From the NCBI RefSeq assembly GCF_010907035.1, contig NZ_QUMK01000067.1, forward strand, positions 1-33,194: 33,194 nt of DNA, given 5' to 3'. Source of the DNA: Rhodopseudomonas sp. BR0M22 (GTDB taxonomy: Bacteria > Pseudomonadota > Alphaproteobacteria > Rhizobiales > Xanthobacteraceae). Shown piece after piece: positions 1-7,334 of the stretch. The position numbers were made by a program, and so were the translations under genes. The notes under the pieces are model-generated. The model made no database searches. It was given only the letters and a program-made list of their open reading frames with translations, and was not told the DNA's origin. The number at the start of each line of letters is the position of its first letter. The first letter of the stretch is position 1.

Positions 1-6
1 CGGCCA

Positions 7-27
7 CCCTCCCCGCAAGGGGGAGGG
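7..27. repeat. Short G/C hairpin upstream of htpX
   Basis: An inverted repeat pairs CCCTCCCC with GGGGAGGG around a GCAAG loop. It resembles one arm of the larger palindromic element at 2933-3076, so it is probably the end of an interspersed repeat or the terminator of a gene left of the window. No T-run follows within the visible sequence. Confidence 0.5.
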
Positions 28-64
28 AGTTTCAGGCCGGCGCTGCGAGGATTGGATACCCATC

Positions 65-1228
65 ATGGCCGCCTACGGTCTCTACACCCACATCGCCGCC
101 AACAAGACCCGGTCGGTCGTGCTGCTGATCGGACTGTTCGTGCTGGTGTATGTGCTGGTCTATGCCGGCGCGCTGATCGCCGAGGTGGTGATCGATGGCG
201 AGCGCACGGTGCCGGACTATCTGCGCGCCGCCACCGCTGACCTGATCAAGGCGGCGCCGTTCGCGACCCTAGGCGCGGCGCTGTGGATCGTGATCGCGTA
301 CTTCTTCCACCAGAAGCTGATCGACGCCGTCACTGGCGGCCATGCGGTGACGCGGGCCGAACAGCCGCGGCTGTACAATCTGCTCGAGAACCTGTGCATC
401 TCGCGCGGCATTCCGATGCCGAAGCTGAAGATCATGGACAGCGAAGCGCTGAACGCCTTCGCCAGCGGGCTCAATCCGAAGCAATACGCCATCACGGTGA
501 CGACCGGGCTGGTCGAACGACTCGACGACGCCGAGATCGAGGCGGTGCTCGGCCACGAGCTGACCCACATCAGGAACGGCGACGTGCAGATGATGGTGAT
601 CGCGGTGATCATCGCCGGCGTGGTCGGGTTCTTCGGCGAGCTGATGTTCCGGCTGTTCTTCCAGGGCGGAATCCGGATCGGCGGCGGCTCGTCGTCGTCC
701 TCTTCCTCCTCGTCGTCGGGCGACCGCAAGAGCGGCGGCGGCGCCATCGTCGTGGTGATCCTGGCGATCGTGCTGATCCTGCTGGCCTGGCTGCTGTCGC
801 AGGTGGTGAAGCTGGCGCTGTCGCGGTCGCGCGAATTCCTCGCCGACGCCGGCTCGGTGGAACTGACCAAGAATCCCGACGCGATGATCTCGGCGCTGCG
901 CAAGATCGAGAATCGCGGCGAGCTGGAAGGCGCGACCTCGGCGGTGATGGAAATGTGCCTGGACAATCCGCGCTCCGGCTTTGCCGATCTGTTCGCCACC
1001 CATCCGTCCGTGGAATCGCGGGTCGATGCGCTGGTGAAGTTCGCCGGCGGGCATTACCTGCCGCCGCTGCCGCCGCCTGCCACCGAGCCCAACGGAGCCG
1101 AAGGTGCGGCAACGGACAGCGATGACGCCGATACCGCGCCTGCCGAACCGCGCCACGGCCCATGGGGCGATGCACCGCCGGCGCCGCGCAGCGGATGGCT
1201 GCGCGGGCCATGGGGCCGGCGGGGCTGA
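65..1228 (+). CDS. htpX: Protease HtpX homolog (M48 membrane zinc metalloprotease)
   Basis: This is an inner-membrane zinc metalloprotease of the M48 HtpX family, which helps clear damaged membrane proteins. The 387-residue product has hydrophobic segments at about 18-42 and 66-80. The zinc motif HELTH lies at 164-168, and the third ligand is probably Glu257 in SREFLAD. Two further hydrophobic stretches flank the active site (about 176-200 and 226-250). Between them is a run of ten serines (209-218) that typical HtpX proteins lack. The C-terminal tail after about 330 is rich in Pro, Ala and Gly and looks disordered. The ATG follows a GGA-containing weak ribosome site. Two P-loop ATPase genes lie downstream on the same strand after a gap of about 180 bases, so a shared transcript is possible but not shown. 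Confidence 0.93.
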   Translation: MAAYGLYTHIAANKTRSVVLLIGLFVLVYVLVYAGALIAEVVIDGERTVPDYLRAATADLIKAAPFATLGAALWIVIAYFFHQKLIDAVTGGHAVTRAEQPRLYNLLENLCISRGIPMPKLKIMDSEALNAFASGLNPKQYAITVTTGLVERLDDAEIEAVLGHELTHIRNGDVQMMVIAVIIAGVVGFFGELMFRLFFQGGIRIGGGSSSSSSSSSSGDRKSGGGAIVVVILAIVLILLAWLLSQVVKLALSRSREFLADAGSVELTKNPDAMISALRKIENRGELEGATSAVMEMCLDNPRSGFADLFATHPSVESRVDALVKFAGGHYLPPLPPPATEPNGAEGAATDSDDADTAPAEPRHGPWGDAPPAPRSGWLRGPWGRRG

Positions 1229-1407
1229 TCGGACGCCGCACACGCGCCATCGCTTCGCATCTGAACGATTTTGTTGAGATTGCCGGGTGTCACCGCCCGC
1301 CCGATTGAATTATCCCTTGTTTCTGCCATGTTCTCGCCCAAAGCAGAGGTCTGCACCCTGGCCGGTCGGCCGCGGTGGGGGATCGAACCGGCCCGAAAAG
1401 GAATCTC

Positions 1408-2181
1408 ATGGCGAAGCCAGCAGTGATCGTCGTCGGCGCAGACAAGGGCGGCGTCGGCAAAACCACGGTGTCGCGCACCCTGCTCGACTATTTCAGCGCC
1501 AACAACGTCCCGACCCGCGCCTTCGACACCGAGTCGCCGCGCGGCACGCTGAAGCGCTTCCATCCCGACATCACCGAGATCGTCGACATGACGTCGACGG
1601 CCGACCAGATGAAGATCTTCGACACGCTGAACTCGGCGGTGCCGTCGGTCACCGTGATCGACGTCCGCGCCGGCCTGCTGTCGCCGGCACTGGCTTCGCT
1701 TCGCGACATCGGCTTCCTCGACGCGGCGCGCTCCGGTCAGATTACCTTCGCGGTGTTCCACATCCTCGGCCCGTCGATCGCCTCATTGGACGAAATCGCC
1801 GAGACCGCCAACTTCATGATCGGCGCGAAGTACTTCCTGACGAAGAACTTCATCAACAACACCAGCTTCTTCGAGTGGGACCAGGCGACCTACAATTCGT
1901 ACTTCCACCGCATCAAGGACGCCACCGAGCTGACGATCCCGAAGCTCAACGAAATGGCCTATGAGCAGGTCGAAGTGTCGTCGGTGCCGTTCCTGAAGTT
2001 CGTCGCCAACAAGGGCGTCAGCGGCGAGCCGGCCAACTACTCGTTCGTGCTGCGCGGCTATGTCCGGCACTGGCTCGCCAATGTCTGGAGCGAGTTCGAC
2101 CGCATCAAGCTGACCGACATCGTCGGCAAGGACAAGAACGGCCGCGGCACCCCGGTGACCGACGAGCCGGGCGAGAAATAG
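1408..2181 (+). CDS. ParA/MinD-like P-loop ATPase
   Basis: A 257-residue protein beginning with a deviant Walker A motif, DKGGVGKTT, within its first 20 residues. It has a hydrophobic Walker B-like strand (VTVIDVRAG) near residue 85. These are marks of the SIMIBI class ParA/MinD/Soj ATPases, which dimerise on ATP and position cargo. No ParB gene or parS site is visible, so plasmid or chromosome partitioning is not supported. The central region has several aromatic-rich stretches and no membrane segment. The start is placed at the ATG after AAAAGGA, because this leaves the P-loop about ten residues in, as is usual. A second, more divergent ATPase follows after 58 bases, and the two probably act together. 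Cargo and function are unknown. Confidence 0.85.
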   Translation: MAKPAVIVVGADKGGVGKTTVSRTLLDYFSANNVPTRAFDTESPRGTLKRFHPDITEIVDMTSTADQMKIFDTLNSAVPSVTVIDVRAGLLSPALASLRDIGFLDAARSGQITFAVFHILGPSIASLDEIAETANFMIGAKYFLTKNFINNTSFFEWDQATYNSYFHRIKDATELTIPKLNEMAYEQVEVSSVPFLKFVANKGVSGEPANYSFVLRGYVRHWLANVWSEFDRIKLTDIVGKDKNGRGTPVTDEPGEK

Positions 2182-2239
2182 CTCGCATCGCTGCGGAATC
2201 CGGCTATATCGGACGGCATTCCCCGACCGATACAGCCTG

Positions 2240-2905
2240 ATGTCGCGCACCCCGGTTTACATCGTCTGCTCGCCGCGGCCGTTCGTGGGCAAGACCATGA
2301 TCGCCCGCGTGCTCACCGAATATCTGCTGCTGCAGCGCGGCGCGGTGCTGGCGTTCGACATCAACGTCAAGGAGCCGTCGCTGCTCGACTATCTGCCGCG
2401 CGTCACCGAGACCGCGCAGGTCGACGACACCCTCGGCAAGATGGCGCTGATGGACCGGCTGATCCTGCACGACGGCCTCGCCAAGGTGGTCGATCTCGGC
2501 TTCCACGCCTTCGACGAGTTCTTCGACACCTTCGCGGAGATCGGCTTCATCAAGGAAGCGGTGCGGCGGCAGGTGGCGCCGGTGGTGCTGTTCCTCGCCG
2601 ACACCGACCGCAATTCGGCGCGGGCTTATGACCACCTGCAGGATATCGTGCCGCCGCGGCAGCTGATCACCATCGATAACGAACACATCCTGCTCGGCGA
2701 GCTGCCGGCCGTGTACCGCCACGGCCGGGTGATGCGAATTCGCGGGCTGCCGCCGTTCCTGAAGACCTATATCGACCGCGTGAACTTCTCGTTCACCGGA
2801 TACCTGCGCGCCGAACCCGACGCCTCCACCGAACTGAACCAGTGGATCCGCACCAACTACACGACCTTCCGCGCACTGGAGCTCGAACTGACGCAGGGAC
2901 GGTAG
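2240..2905 (+). CDS. Divergent P-loop ATPase, ParA-like
   Basis: A 221-residue protein with an N-terminal P-loop-like segment, CSPRPFVGKT, followed by a helix and a strand ending in FDINVKEPS. This matches the ParA/MinD fold, but the P-loop lacks the usual Gly-Gly, with Pro-Phe in place of the first glycines. The GKT core that binds phosphate is kept. The strand VVLFLADTDRNS near residue 115 could be the Walker B or guanine-recognition strand. The gene starts 58 bases after the preceding ATPase gene on the same strand. That tandem arrangement suggests a heteromeric pair or a regulator of the first ATPase. I do not recognise a named family beyond the P-loop fold, and activity cannot be judged from sequence alone. 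Confidence 0.75.
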   Translation: MSRTPVYIVCSPRPFVGKTMIARVLTEYLLLQRGAVLAFDINVKEPSLLDYLPRVTETAQVDDTLGKMALMDRLILHDGLAKVVDLGFHAFDEFFDTFAEIGFIKEAVRRQVAPVVLFLADTDRNSARAYDHLQDIVPPRQLITIDNEHILLGELPAVYRHGRVMRIRGLPPFLKTYIDRVNFSFTGYLRAEPDASTELNQWIRTNYTTFRALELELTQGR

Positions 2906-2932
2906 CGCTGCCTCGCCGCCCGCAAAGCCTGC

Positions 2933-3076
2933 TCCCTCGCCCCGCTCTTGCGGGGAGAGGGCTGGGGTGAGGGGCTACGGCCTCCCAGCGGATGCCGCAG
3001 CTTGCTGATACGCAGTGCCTGGCCCCTCACCCGGATTGCTGCGCAATCCGGCCTCTCCCCGCATCGCGGGGAGAGG
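2933..3076. repeat. Interspersed palindromic repeat between convergent genes
   Basis: A compound palindrome. Hairpin one pairs CCCCGC with GCGGGG (about 2940-2956). An outer pair joins GGGTGAGGGGC with GCCCCTCACCC. An inner hairpin pairs CCGGATT with AATCCGG (3031-3051). The last hairpin pairs CCTCTCCCCGC with GCGGGGAGAGG (3052-3076). It fills the gap between the convergent ATPase and apt genes, where it could stop transcripts from both sides. Elements of this look are common in rhizobial and Rhodopseudomonas genomes; copy number here is unknown. Confidence 0.75.
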
Positions 3077-3081
3077 TTAAG

Positions 3082-3627
3082 TCAATGCCCTTCGAACGCG
3101 ACCAGGGTGCGGACCGGGACGCCCATGGCGCGGATCTTGTCGGCTCCGCCGAGTTCAGGCAGGTCGATCACGAAGCAAGCGGCGAGGACTTCGGCACCGA
3201 TCTGGCGCAAGAGCTTGATGGCGCCTTCGGCGGTGCCGCCGGTCGCGATCAGATCGTCGACCAGGATCACCCGCTCACCCGGGGTGATGGCATCGACGTG
3301 GATCTCGATCTTGTCGGTGCCGTATTCCAGCGCGTATTCCATTGACACGCAGGTATGCGGCAGCTTGCCCTTCTTGCGGATCGGCACGAAGCCTGACGAG
3401 ACCTGATGGGCGATCGCGCCACCGATGATGAAGCCGCGCGCCTCGATCCCGGCGACCTTGTCGATCTTCGAACCCGCCCAGGGCTGCACCAGTTCGTCGA
3501 TCGCGCGGCGGAACGCCCGCGGTTCGCCCAGCAGCGTGGTGATGTCGCGGAAGATGATCCCAGGCTTGGGATAGTCCGGAATCGCCCGGACGCTGGCTTT
3601 CAAATCGTTTGCAAACTCGGGGGTCAT
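3082..3627 (-). CDS. apt: Adenine phosphoribosyltransferase
   Basis: The enzyme makes AMP from adenine and PRPP in cytosolic purine salvage. The 181-residue product has the conserved N-terminus IPDYPKPGI(I)FRDIT, where residues contact adenine. The PRPP-binding signature [14 protein letters not shown] lies at about 120-133. Its length matches bacterial Apt (about 170-185). The start is set at the ATG giving MTPEF, because family members begin just before this region. In-frame ATGs at 3666 and 3693 would add a basic, non-conserved extension. The gene lies downstream of trpE(G) on the same strand with a gap of about 150 bases, which holds a near-match to an FNR/FixK box (3744-3757, one mismatch). 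Confidence 0.95.
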   Translation of the reverse strand: MTPEFANDLKASVRAIPDYPKPGIIFRDITTLLGEPRAFRRAIDELVQPWAGSKIDKVAGIEARGFIIGGAIAHQVSSGFVPIRKKGKLPHTCVSMEYALEYGTDKIEIHVDAITPGERVILVDDLIATGGTAEGAIKLLRQIGAEVLAACFVIDLPELGGADKIRAMGVPVRTLVAFEGH

Positions 3628-3779
3628 CGGCGCGGGTCTTTCGTTACGGATGGCGCAATTCGTCATTGGCGGGCGGGAGGCGCAATCGGGCAATTCGGCT
3701 GAGTTACCGCCGGGGGTGGTAGCAGAGCTCCCCCGGCGGGCCTTCGATCTGGATCAATCGCGGATGCCGGCCTTTGGGC

Positions 3780-5939
3780 TTAGGCCGGCTGGCCGAGACG
3801 GAAGGCGTTTTCGACGATCCGCAGCCCGACTTCGCCGCCGAGCGACATTAGCGACTCGGGATGGAATTGGACGCCGCCGACCGGCAGGGTCTCGTGCTCG
3901 ATCGCCATCGCGATGCCGTCGTCGGTGGAGGCGGTGACGGTCAGCTCCTTCGGCATGTCGCGCATGTCGACATAGAGCGAGTGGTAACGGCCGATCGTGA
4001 CCTCGTTCGGCAGGCCGCGCATCAGCGTGCCGCCGCGCACCTGGATCCGCGACGGCCGGCCGTGTGCCGGCTGCGCCAGCTGGCCGAGCGTGCCGCCGAA
4101 ATACTCGCCCATCGCCTGCACGCCGAGGCAGACGCCGAAGATCGGCAGCTTCTTGGCGAGCGCGGCGTCGATCGTATCCTTGATCTTGAAGTCCTCCGGC
4201 CGGCCGGGGCCGGGCGATAGCACCAACAGATCGTAGGCGTTCTCGGCCAGCATCTTCAGGCCGTGGACATAGCGCACCACGGTGACCTGGGCGCCGACCT
4301 GACGGAAATAGTCCGCCAGCATGTGCACGAAGCTGTCGTCGTGATCGACCAGCAGCACCTTCTTGCCCGAGCCGGTGGCGTCCGGCGCCACCGCCGACAA
4401 CGGCTTGGCCGGATCGCCGCGCAGCGCCTGGAACAGCGCCGCGGCCTTGACCTGGCATTCCTTGTCCTCGGCGACCGGATCGGAATCGAACAGGCAGGTG
4501 GCGCCGACGCGCACCTCGGCGAGGCCGTCCTTCATCCGGATGGTGCGGATGGTCAGACCGGTGTTGATCGAACCGTCGAACCCGACCGCCCCGAATGCGC
4601 CGGCATACCAACGCCGCGGGCTGCGTTCATTGTCCTCGACGAACTGCATCGCCCACAGCTTCGGGGCGCCGGTGACCGTCACCGCCCAGGCGTGGGTGAG
4701 GAAGGCGTCGAGCGCGTCGAAGCCCGGCCGCAGCATGCCCTCGACGTGGTCGACGGTGTGGAACAGCTTCGAATAGGTCTCGATCTGCCGCCGCGCCAAG
4801 ACCTTGATGGTGCCCGGGACGCAGACGCGTGCCTTGTCGTTGCGGTCGACGTCGGTGCACATATTCAGCTCGAACTCGTCCTTCTCCGAGTTCAGGAGCT
4901 TCTGGATCTGCTCGGCGTCGCTGATCGCGTCGACGCCGCGGGCGATCGTGCCGGAGATCGGGCAGGTCTCGATCCGGCGGCCGTCGGAGCGGACGAACAT
5001 TTCCGGCGAGGCCGAGACCAGGAATTCGCCGTCGCCGAGATTGAGCAGGCCGCCATAGGGCGACGGATTGATCCGGCACAGCCGCTTGAACACTTCGGCC
5101 GGCGACCGCTCGCACGGCTCGCCGAACAGCTGCCCCGGCACCGCCTCGAACAGGTCACCGCGGGCGAACGCGGCGCGCGCCTTCTCGACCACCTTGGGAT
5201 AGTCGCCGGGCGCGTGGTCGGCGAAGCCCTGGCGGCCGGTCTGGGTGTAGACGCTCTCGGCGGTCTCGTTCGGCAGCCCGGCGGTGAACTGCCCCTTCCA
5301 GGCGAATTCATAGGCGATGCTGACGCCGCGGCCGGTGGCGCGGTCATAGGCCAGCAGGCGGTCCGGCACGTACAGCACGATGTCGCGCTGGTCGGCCTCG
5401 CGGGCGCGCTTCTGCTTCAGGTCCTCGAACTGGAACACCAGATCGTAGGCGAAAGCGCCGTACAGGCCGAGCATCGGATCGGCCGGCGAAGCGAATGCAG
5501 CGATGACGGCGCGCACCAGCGAAATCGCGCTGGCGCGGCGGGTGCGCTGCTCCTCGTCGACCGGCGCCTCGCCGCGGACGATATGGCCCCTGATCTTGGT
5601 GGCGCAGGCCTGCTCCACCACCACGCAGGGCTCTTCCAGCCTGTCGGACAGGAACGCGATCAGCACCCGGCCGCGCGGATTGAGCGCCTCGATGGTGAAG
5701 GTGTCGGCCTTCGTGGTCAGCGCCAGCGGCGGATCGGCGAAGCCGAGGTCGAAACTCTCGTAACGGCCCGGCACGGTTGTGCCGGACGACAGCATCACGC
5801 CGCGGCGGTGATCGAGCAGGTCGATCAGCTCGTCGAGCGCCTGGCCGCCGGCAAAGGGCTCGGCGCTGCGCGTCACCGCGAGGCCCGCGGCGGTCTTGTA
5901 GTCGCTGGTCGCGGGAAGCGAAAAAACGGTCCTGTTCAT
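3780..5939 (-). CDS. trpE(G): Anthranilate synthase, fused TrpE-TrpG
   Basis: This enzyme converts chorismate and glutamine to anthranilate, the first step of tryptophan synthesis. The 719-residue protein is the rhizobial-type fusion. An N-terminal TrpE regulatory part (about 1-200) is followed by the chorismate-binding domain (about 230-500), which contains INPSPYGGLLNLGD (Pro-Ser-Pro-Tyr near the Trp-binding region), CPISGTIARG and DVDRNDKARVC. A glutamine amidotransferase domain (about 525-715) follows. The amidotransferase nucleophile is Cys604 in FGVCLGVQ, with His693 and Glu695 in HPES completing the triad. The upstream region carries a leader peptide with tandem Trp codons and an attenuator hairpin, so expression should follow tryptophan supply. 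No other trp genes are in the window, as expected when trpE(G) is unlinked in alphaproteobacteria. Confidence 0.97.
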   Translation of the reverse strand: MNRTVFSLPATSDYKTAAGLAVTRSAEPFAGGQALDELIDLLDHRRGVMLSSGTTVPGRYESFDLGFADPPLALTTKADTFTIEALNPRGRVLIAFLSDRLEEPCVVVEQACATKIRGHIVRGEAPVDEEQRTRRASAISLVRAVIAAFASPADPMLGLYGAFAYDLVFQFEDLKQKRAREADQRDIVLYVPDRLLAYDRATGRGVSIAYEFAWKGQFTAGLPNETAESVYTQTGRQGFADHAPGDYPKVVEKARAAFARGDLFEAVPGQLFGEPCERSPAEVFKRLCRINPSPYGGLLNLGDGEFLVSASPEMFVRSDGRRIETCPISGTIARGVDAISDAEQIQKLLNSEKDEFELNMCTDVDRNDKARVCVPGTIKVLARRQIETYSKLFHTVDHVEGMLRPGFDALDAFLTHAWAVTVTGAPKLWAMQFVEDNERSPRRWYAGAFGAVGFDGSINTGLTIRTIRMKDGLAEVRVGATCLFDSDPVAEDKECQVKAAALFQALRGDPAKPLSAVAPDATGSGKKVLLVDHDDSFVHMLADYFRQVGAQVTVVRYVHGLKMLAENAYDLLVLSPGPGRPEDFKIKDTIDAALAKKLPIFGVCLGVQAMGEYFGGTLGQLAQPAHGRPSRIQVRGGTLMRGLPNEVTIGRYHSLYVDMRDMPKELTVTASTDDGIAMAIEHETLPVGGVQFHPESLMSLGGEVGLRIVENAFRLGQPA

Positions 5940-5980
5940 GGCATCCTCTTAAGCAACTTGCCGAAGGAACGCCACACAGG

Positions 5981-6010
5981 ACAAACAAAAGCCGCCTCGC
6001 GTGGCGGCCT
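5981..6010 (-). terminator. trp attenuator hairpin (intrinsic terminator)
   Basis: On the minus strand GCCGCC (6008-6003) pairs with GGCGGC (5996-5991) around ACGCGA, followed at once by TTTTGTTTGT. This is an intrinsic terminator placed between trpL and trpE(G). A competing upstream stem is visible: ACCTC at the trpL stop codon can pair with GAGGT just after it. The segment GAGGTGGCC can instead pair with GGCCGCC of the terminator arm to form an antiterminator. The set is the classical 1:2, 2:3, 3:4 attenuation layout. Confidence 0.88.
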
Positions 6011-6052
6011 CAGGACGATCGGAAATTAACGGGATCGCACGGCCACCTCTGG

Positions 6053-6109
6053 TTACGAGGTGCGCCACCAACGACGTCTGAGCTGCGGGGTCGGGCGGAA
6101 CGTGCGCAT
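6053..6109 (-). CDS. trpL: trp operon leader peptide TrpL
   Basis: An 18-codon open frame encoding MRTFRPTPQLRRRWWRTS. It ends at a TAA placed inside the first attenuator stem, 113 bases upstream of trpE(G). Tandem Trp codons at positions 14-15, near the end, are the hallmark of trp leader peptides: ribosome stalling there under Trp starvation favours the antiterminator. No convincing ribosome-binding site lies at the usual distance from the ATG (a GGAG sits about 16-20 bases upstream). A candidate promoter would place the transcript start at or next to the A of the ATG, so the leader may be translated from a leaderless RNA. Tandem Trp codons, the terminator and the downstream gene all agree, so the call is strong despite the small size. 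Confidence 0.9.
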   Translation of the reverse strand: MRTFRPTPQLRRRWWRTS

Positions 6110-6116
6110 GGGCGGC

Positions 6117-6145
6117 AGACGATCACTCCGGCCGGGCGGAGTCAA
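6117..6145 (-). promoter_or_regulatory. Candidate trpL-trpE(G) promoter
   Basis: On the minus strand TTGACT (6145-6140) is followed by a 17-base spacer and TCGTCT (6122-6117). The -35 is a near-perfect match to the housekeeping consensus and the -10 is weak (first and last T only). The predicted start is about 6109-6110, at the first base of trpL. That fits the missing ribosome-binding site. Confidence 0.55.
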
Positions 6146-6222
6146 GAGGCCGCCGGCGCCTGCCGCCTGCAACCAAAGCAGCAAGGCACAAGACCGAGGC
6201 TGGAATATGCTGGTAACCTTGG

Positions 6223-6234
6223 CGGAGCGCTCCG
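6223..6234. promoter_or_regulatory. 12-bp palindrome at the hicA start, candidate operator
   Basis: CGGAGCGCTCCG is a perfect 12-base palindrome that ends one base before the hicA ATG and contains the GGAG ribosome-binding site. It could be an operator for the HicAB complex, or a small hairpin that hides the ribosome-binding site. The short HicB here has no visible DNA-binding domain, which weakens the operator reading. Confidence 0.4.
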
Positions 6235-6429
6235 ATGAAGGTTCGAGACGTCATTTTGCTGATCGAGGCGGACGGGTGGATCCACATCGCTACCCGCGGA
6301 AGCCACCGGCAATTCAAACATCCTTGGAAGCCAGGCCGTGTTACGGTCGCCGGTAAGCCGTCCGATGATCTTGCCCCGGGCACATTTGCCAGTATCCTCA
6401 AACAGGCAGGCTTAAAGGAGCGGCGCTGA
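6235..6429 (+). CDS. hicA: HicA-family toxin (mRNA interferase)
   Basis: A 64-residue HicA/YcfA-type toxin. The family has a double-stranded RNA-binding-like fold and cuts mRNA, using a conserved histidine. Here that residue is His24 in RGSHRQFKHP, and the usual tail motif is present (HicA proteins end in G-TL-ILKQAGL; here GTFASILKQAGLKERR). The product has typical length and looks intact. The stop overlaps the hicB start by one base (TGATG), so the two should be translationally coupled. The ribosome-binding GGAG sits in a perfect palindrome just before the ATG. The unit converges on the HEPN/RusA-like gene pair on the other strand. Confidence 0.92.
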   Translation: MKVRDVILLIEADGWIHIATRGSHRQFKHPWKPGRVTVAGKPSDDLAPGTFASILKQAGLKERR

Positions 6430-6635
6430 TGCGCTACGCGGTGGTGATCGAAAAAGCCGAGGGTAATTATTCGGCCTATGTGCCGGACCTTCCCGGCTGC
6501 GTCGCGACCGGCGACAGCGTCGCTGCCGTCGAGGTCGAGATCCGCGAGGCGATCCGGTTTCATATCGACGGCTTGAGAGAAGACGGCTTGCCTGTCCCGC
6601 AGCCGACCAGTCTGGCCGAGTACGTCGAGACCTGA
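6429..6635 (+). CDS. hicB: HicB-family antitoxin, short form
   Basis: A 68-residue HicB-like antitoxin with the family signature YSAYVPDLPGCVATGDSVAAVEVEIREAI split over residues 15-43. HicB folds like a degenerate RNase H and binds HicA to block it. Many HicB proteins carry a C-terminal ribbon-helix-helix or HTH domain that represses the operon. This one ends soon after the core and shows no such domain, so it is the short form or has lost autoregulation through HicB. The start shares one base with the hicA stop. The stop lies 45 bases from the end of the convergent HEPN-motif gene. Confidence 0.9.
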   Translation: MRYAVVIEKAEGNYSAYVPDLPGCVATGDSVAAVEVEIREAIRFHIDGLREDGLPVPQPTSLAEYVET

Positions 6636-6680
6636 GGTCCGTCCACGGCTACCCAACTAGCGGCGTCCAGGGATAGGCAG

Positions 6681-7334
6681 CTATATGTTACGTTTCACGC
6701 CCGGCAGCAGGTCGGCCAGGGTCGACAGCAGGTCGGTGAACCGGGCAACGAGAGTACTGTCCACCGGAACGAAGCCTCCGTGCGCCACGGCGTTTCTCAC
6801 CGAAATTACTTGTCTGACGAGTTGCGCCTCGTCGGGCGTGACCAGCCCCTCGGATGCGAGGACTTCGATTAGACGGACCGGGCTTTGCGGACGCCTGAAC
6901 TGATCCGGCAACAGAGCCCGGCCTATGGCTTCGAACGTCGCATACGCCATCAAGATCGCCGGCATCCATTGACCGGTCGACTGCAAATTCTCGACATCGC
7001 GAATGGCGGCCTCGATGTCGTCGCGCGACGCGACGCCAAGTTCGACTGACGAGCCGAGCGGCGGCGCGTAGACGAGCTGCAGCTCCCACTCGTTCTGCCC
7101 GGAAAAAAGCGAGTGCCCTGCTCCAGGCGCCATGGGCTCGCGTTCTCCGCCTCTGATGACTTTAATCGCAACCTTCTTCCCGCTCTTGATCGCGATCGCG
7201 TCCGGTCGATACGATTTCATGAATGCCGGCAACAGAGACGGCGAAGGATGCACATAGACCTCGTAGCCCTCGTCGCGATAGCGAGGGAGCACCAGTTCGA
7301 TCACTTCCCGCTCGGCGACGTCTGTGCTCGTCAT
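6681..7334 (-). CDS. Nuclease-like N-domain plus HEPN-type C-domain protein
   Basis: A 217-residue protein with two parts. Residues 1-65 (EGYEVYVHPS, then RPDAIAIKSGKKVAIKVI) follow the strand pattern of restriction-endonuclease-like folds, close to the archaeal Holliday-junction-resolvase-like group. Asp45 fits the catalytic Asp, but the following E-x-K position reads Lys58-Val-Ile60, so the site looks degenerate. Residues 105-215 are helical and contain VRNAVAHGG, where Arg180 and His185 match the R-x4-H motif of HEPN ribonucleases with Asn after the Arg. HEPN domains are common in toxins and abortive-infection proteins. The start codon shares one base with the stop of the RusA-like gene (TGATG), implying coupling. 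Function is inferred: RNA cleavage, or a non-catalytic regulator of the partner. I do not know a named homolog. Confidence 0.72.
   Translation of the reverse strand: MTSTDVAEREVIELVLPRYRDEGYEVYVHPSPSLLPAFMKSYRPDAIAIKSGKKVAIKVIRGGEREPMAPGAGHSLFSGQNEWELQLVYAPPLGSSVELGVASRDDIEAAIRDVENLQSTGQWMPAILMAYATFEAIGRALLPDQFRRPQSPVRLIEVLASEGLVTPDEAQLVRQVISVRNAVAHGGFVPVDSTLVARFTDLLSTLADLLPGVKRNI

Noticed and set aside
2933-3076. Possible CRISPR or tandem-repeat array
   Set aside because: The repeats are inverted and unequal, with no regular spacers.
3744-3757. Near-match to an FNR/FixK box (minus strand TTGAT-N4-ATCGA) upstream of apt
   Set aside because: One mismatch in the right half, 117 bases from the start, and no reason for apt to be oxygen-controlled. 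Such matches are expected by chance in a 33-kb window.
4263-6029. Plus-strand open frame of 588 codons opposite trpE(G)
   Set aside because: Shadow frame with no domain; trpE(G) is certain.
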